Source: Pseudomonas pohangensis
GTDB lineage: Bacteria; Pseudomonadota; Gammaproteobacteria; Pseudomonadales; Pseudomonadaceae
Reading direction: 5' to 3'
DNA length: 64,000 nucleotides
Assembly (NCBI RefSeq): GCF_900105995.1
Contig: NZ_LT629785.1
Coordinates: 186,001 to 250,000, forward strand
In this document: positions 62,930 to 64,000 of the stretch, piece by piece
Numbering within the stretch: position 1 is the first letter of the stretch
Layout: every line of letters starts with the position of its first letter
Program-made: the position numbers and the translations under genes
Notes under the pieces: model-generated
Seen by the model: only the letters and a program-made list of their open reading frames with translations
Databases searched by the model: none
Told to the model about the DNA's origin: nothing

Positions 62930-64000
62930 ATGCACGCTGCCAAGCCGCTGTTCGACTATCCCAAGTACTGGGCCGAGTGTTTCGGCCCGGCGCCGTTCCT
63001 GCCGATGAGCCGGGCGGAAATGGACCAGCTGGGCTGGGACAGCTGCGACATCATCATCGTCACCGGTGATGCCTATGTCGATCACCCGTCATTCGGCATG
63101 GCGATTATCGGCCGTTTGCTGGAGAACCAGGGCTTCCGGGTGGGCATCATCAGCCAGCCGGACTGGCAGTCGAAAGACGATTTCATGCGGCTCGGCGCGC
63201 CGAACCTGTTCTTCGGCGTGGCGGCCGGCAACATGGATTCGATGATCAACCGTTACACCGCCGACAAGAAAGTCCGCTCCGATGATGCCTATACCCCAGG
63301 CGGCCTGGCCGGCAAGCGGCCGGATCGCGCCAGTCTGGTGTACAGCCAGCGCTGCAAGGAAGCCTACCGGGACGTGCCGATTGTGCTGGGCGGCATCGAG
63401 GCCTCACTGCGGCGGATTGCCCATTACGATTACTGGCAGGACAAGGTGCGCAACTCGATCCTGATCGATGCCTGTGCCGATATCCTGCTTTACGGGAATG
63501 CCGAGCGGGCGATTGTTGAAGTCGCCCAGCGCCTGTCCTGGGGCGAGAAAATCGAAGCGATTACCGATATCCGCGGCACCGCATTCGTGCGCCGGGATAC
63601 CCCGGAAGACTGGTTCGAGATCGACTCCACGCGGATTGACCGGCCGGGCAAGATCGACAAGATCGTCAACCCCTATGTGAATACCCAGGACACCCAGGCC
63701 TGTGCGGTCGAGCAGGAAAAAGGTCCGGTTGAAGACCCGAATGAGGCCAGGGTAGTGCAGCTGTTGCCGCACCCCAGACTGACCCGGGACAAGACGGTGA
63801 TTCGCCTGCCGTCCTGCGAGAAAGTCAAAAGCGATGCGGTGCTGTACGCCCATGCCAGCCGCGTCCTGCACCTGGAAACCAATCCGGGCAATGCCCGCGC
63901 ACTGGTGCAAAAGCATGGCGAGGTGGACGTCTGGTTCAACCCGCCACCGATCCCGATGACCACCGCAGAAATGGATTACGTGTTCGGCATGCCCTATGCG
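62930..64000 (+). CDS. YgiQ-family radical SAM protein, 3'-truncated
   Basis: 357 codons from ATG 62930 remain open to the end of the window. The start MHAAKPLFDYPKYWAECFGP and blocks SCDIIIVTGDAYVDHPSFGM, GIISQPDWQSKDDFMRLG, NRYTADKKVRSDDAYTPGG and VPIVLGGIEASLRRIAHYDY identify the N-terminal region of YgiQ proteins, which is a B12-binding-like fold. The radical SAM CxxxCxxC motif normally lies just beyond this point and is outside the window. The reaction catalysed by this family is unknown. It is divergent from the diguanylate cyclase gene; no ATG closer to the promoter is in frame. Confidence 0.93.
   Translation, partial: MHAAKPLFDYPKYWAECFGPAPFLPMSRAEMDQLGWDSCDIIIVTGDAYVDHPSFGMAIIGRLLENQGFRVGIISQPDWQSKDDFMRLGAPNLFFGVAAGNMDSMINRYTADKKVRSDDAYTPGGLAGKRPDRASLVYSQRCKEAYRDVPIVLGGIEASLRRIAHYDYWQDKVRNSILIDACADILLYGNAERAIVEVAQRLSWGEKIEAITDIRGTAFVRRDTPEDWFEIDSTRIDRPGKIDKIVNPYVNTQDTQACAVEQEKGPVEDPNEARVVQLLPHPRLTRDKTVIRLPSCEKVKSDAVLYAHASRVLHLETNPGNARALVQKHGEVDVWFNPPPIPMTTAEMDYVFGMPYA

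Overview
The window is chromosomal DNA of a gammaproteobacterium, almost certainly a Pseudomonas-type organism (Pseudomonas sensu lato, possibly the Halopseudomonas side). The evidence is the protein sequences (RpoB 1358 aa, RpoC 1399 aa, EF-Tu 397 aa) and gene order that follows P. aeruginosa in blocks as I recall it: rplQ/uvrA/MFS/ssb, the zinc-regulated ABC operon next to a thioredoxin gene, nrdR-ribD-ribC-ribBX-ribH-nusB-thiL-pgpA, ribA, and dxs. The genus call is inference; no database was searched. I see no insertion sequence, prophage, CRISPR array, tRNA or rRNA.

Positions 1-28985 are the main transcription/translation cluster, all on the + strand: rplK(partial)-rplA-rplJ-rplL-rpoB-rpoC; rpsL-rpsG-fusA-tuf; then the S10, spc and alpha operons from rpsJ to rplQ, with secY and rpmJ. 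Clear sigma70-type promoters precede rpsL, rpsJ and rpsM. An unusual terminator-plus-promoter unit sits inside the spc operon between rpsN and rpsH. Intrinsic terminators or attenuators follow rplL, rpoC, tuf, rpsN and rplQ, and an L10 leader precedes rplJ.

Positions 29000-35800 hold uvrA (-), divergent from a YajR-like MFS gene followed by ssb and two SDR-fold sugar-nucleotide genes, the first of which has lost the catalytic Tyr/Lys. Then comes ompW (-) with an ANR/FNR-type dyad at about -41.5. Positions 36668-39960 form a four-gene minus-strand operon: a His/Asp-rich DUF2796 periplasmic protein (ZrgA-like), an ABC ATPase, a MacB/FtsX-like permease and a DUF3299 protein. Its promoter overlaps a near-consensus Zur box. 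This is the most attractive poorly described system in the window.

Positions 40009-50218 hold a CnoX/YbbN-like thioredoxin, a METTL-type methyltransferase with a YbaY-like lipoprotein, and then nrdR and the riboflavin genes. ribD is followed by an FMN riboswitch, a 16-codon upstream ORF, ribC, ribBX (degenerate GTP cyclohydrolase domain) and ribH, running on into nusB, thiL and pgpA. A retropepsin-like protease and the genuine GTP cyclohydrolase II gene ribA follow.

Positions 50219-64000 contain a BtuF-like protein converging on a btuB-type receptor gene. That receptor gene has a cobalamin riboswitch and a Shine-Dalgarno-sequestering hairpin. Then come an MscS channel, dxs, a single-chain biotin-dependent acyl-CoA carboxylase, a PAP2 phosphatase, a 7TM-DISM diguanylate cyclase and the 5' part of a YgiQ radical SAM gene that runs off the window.
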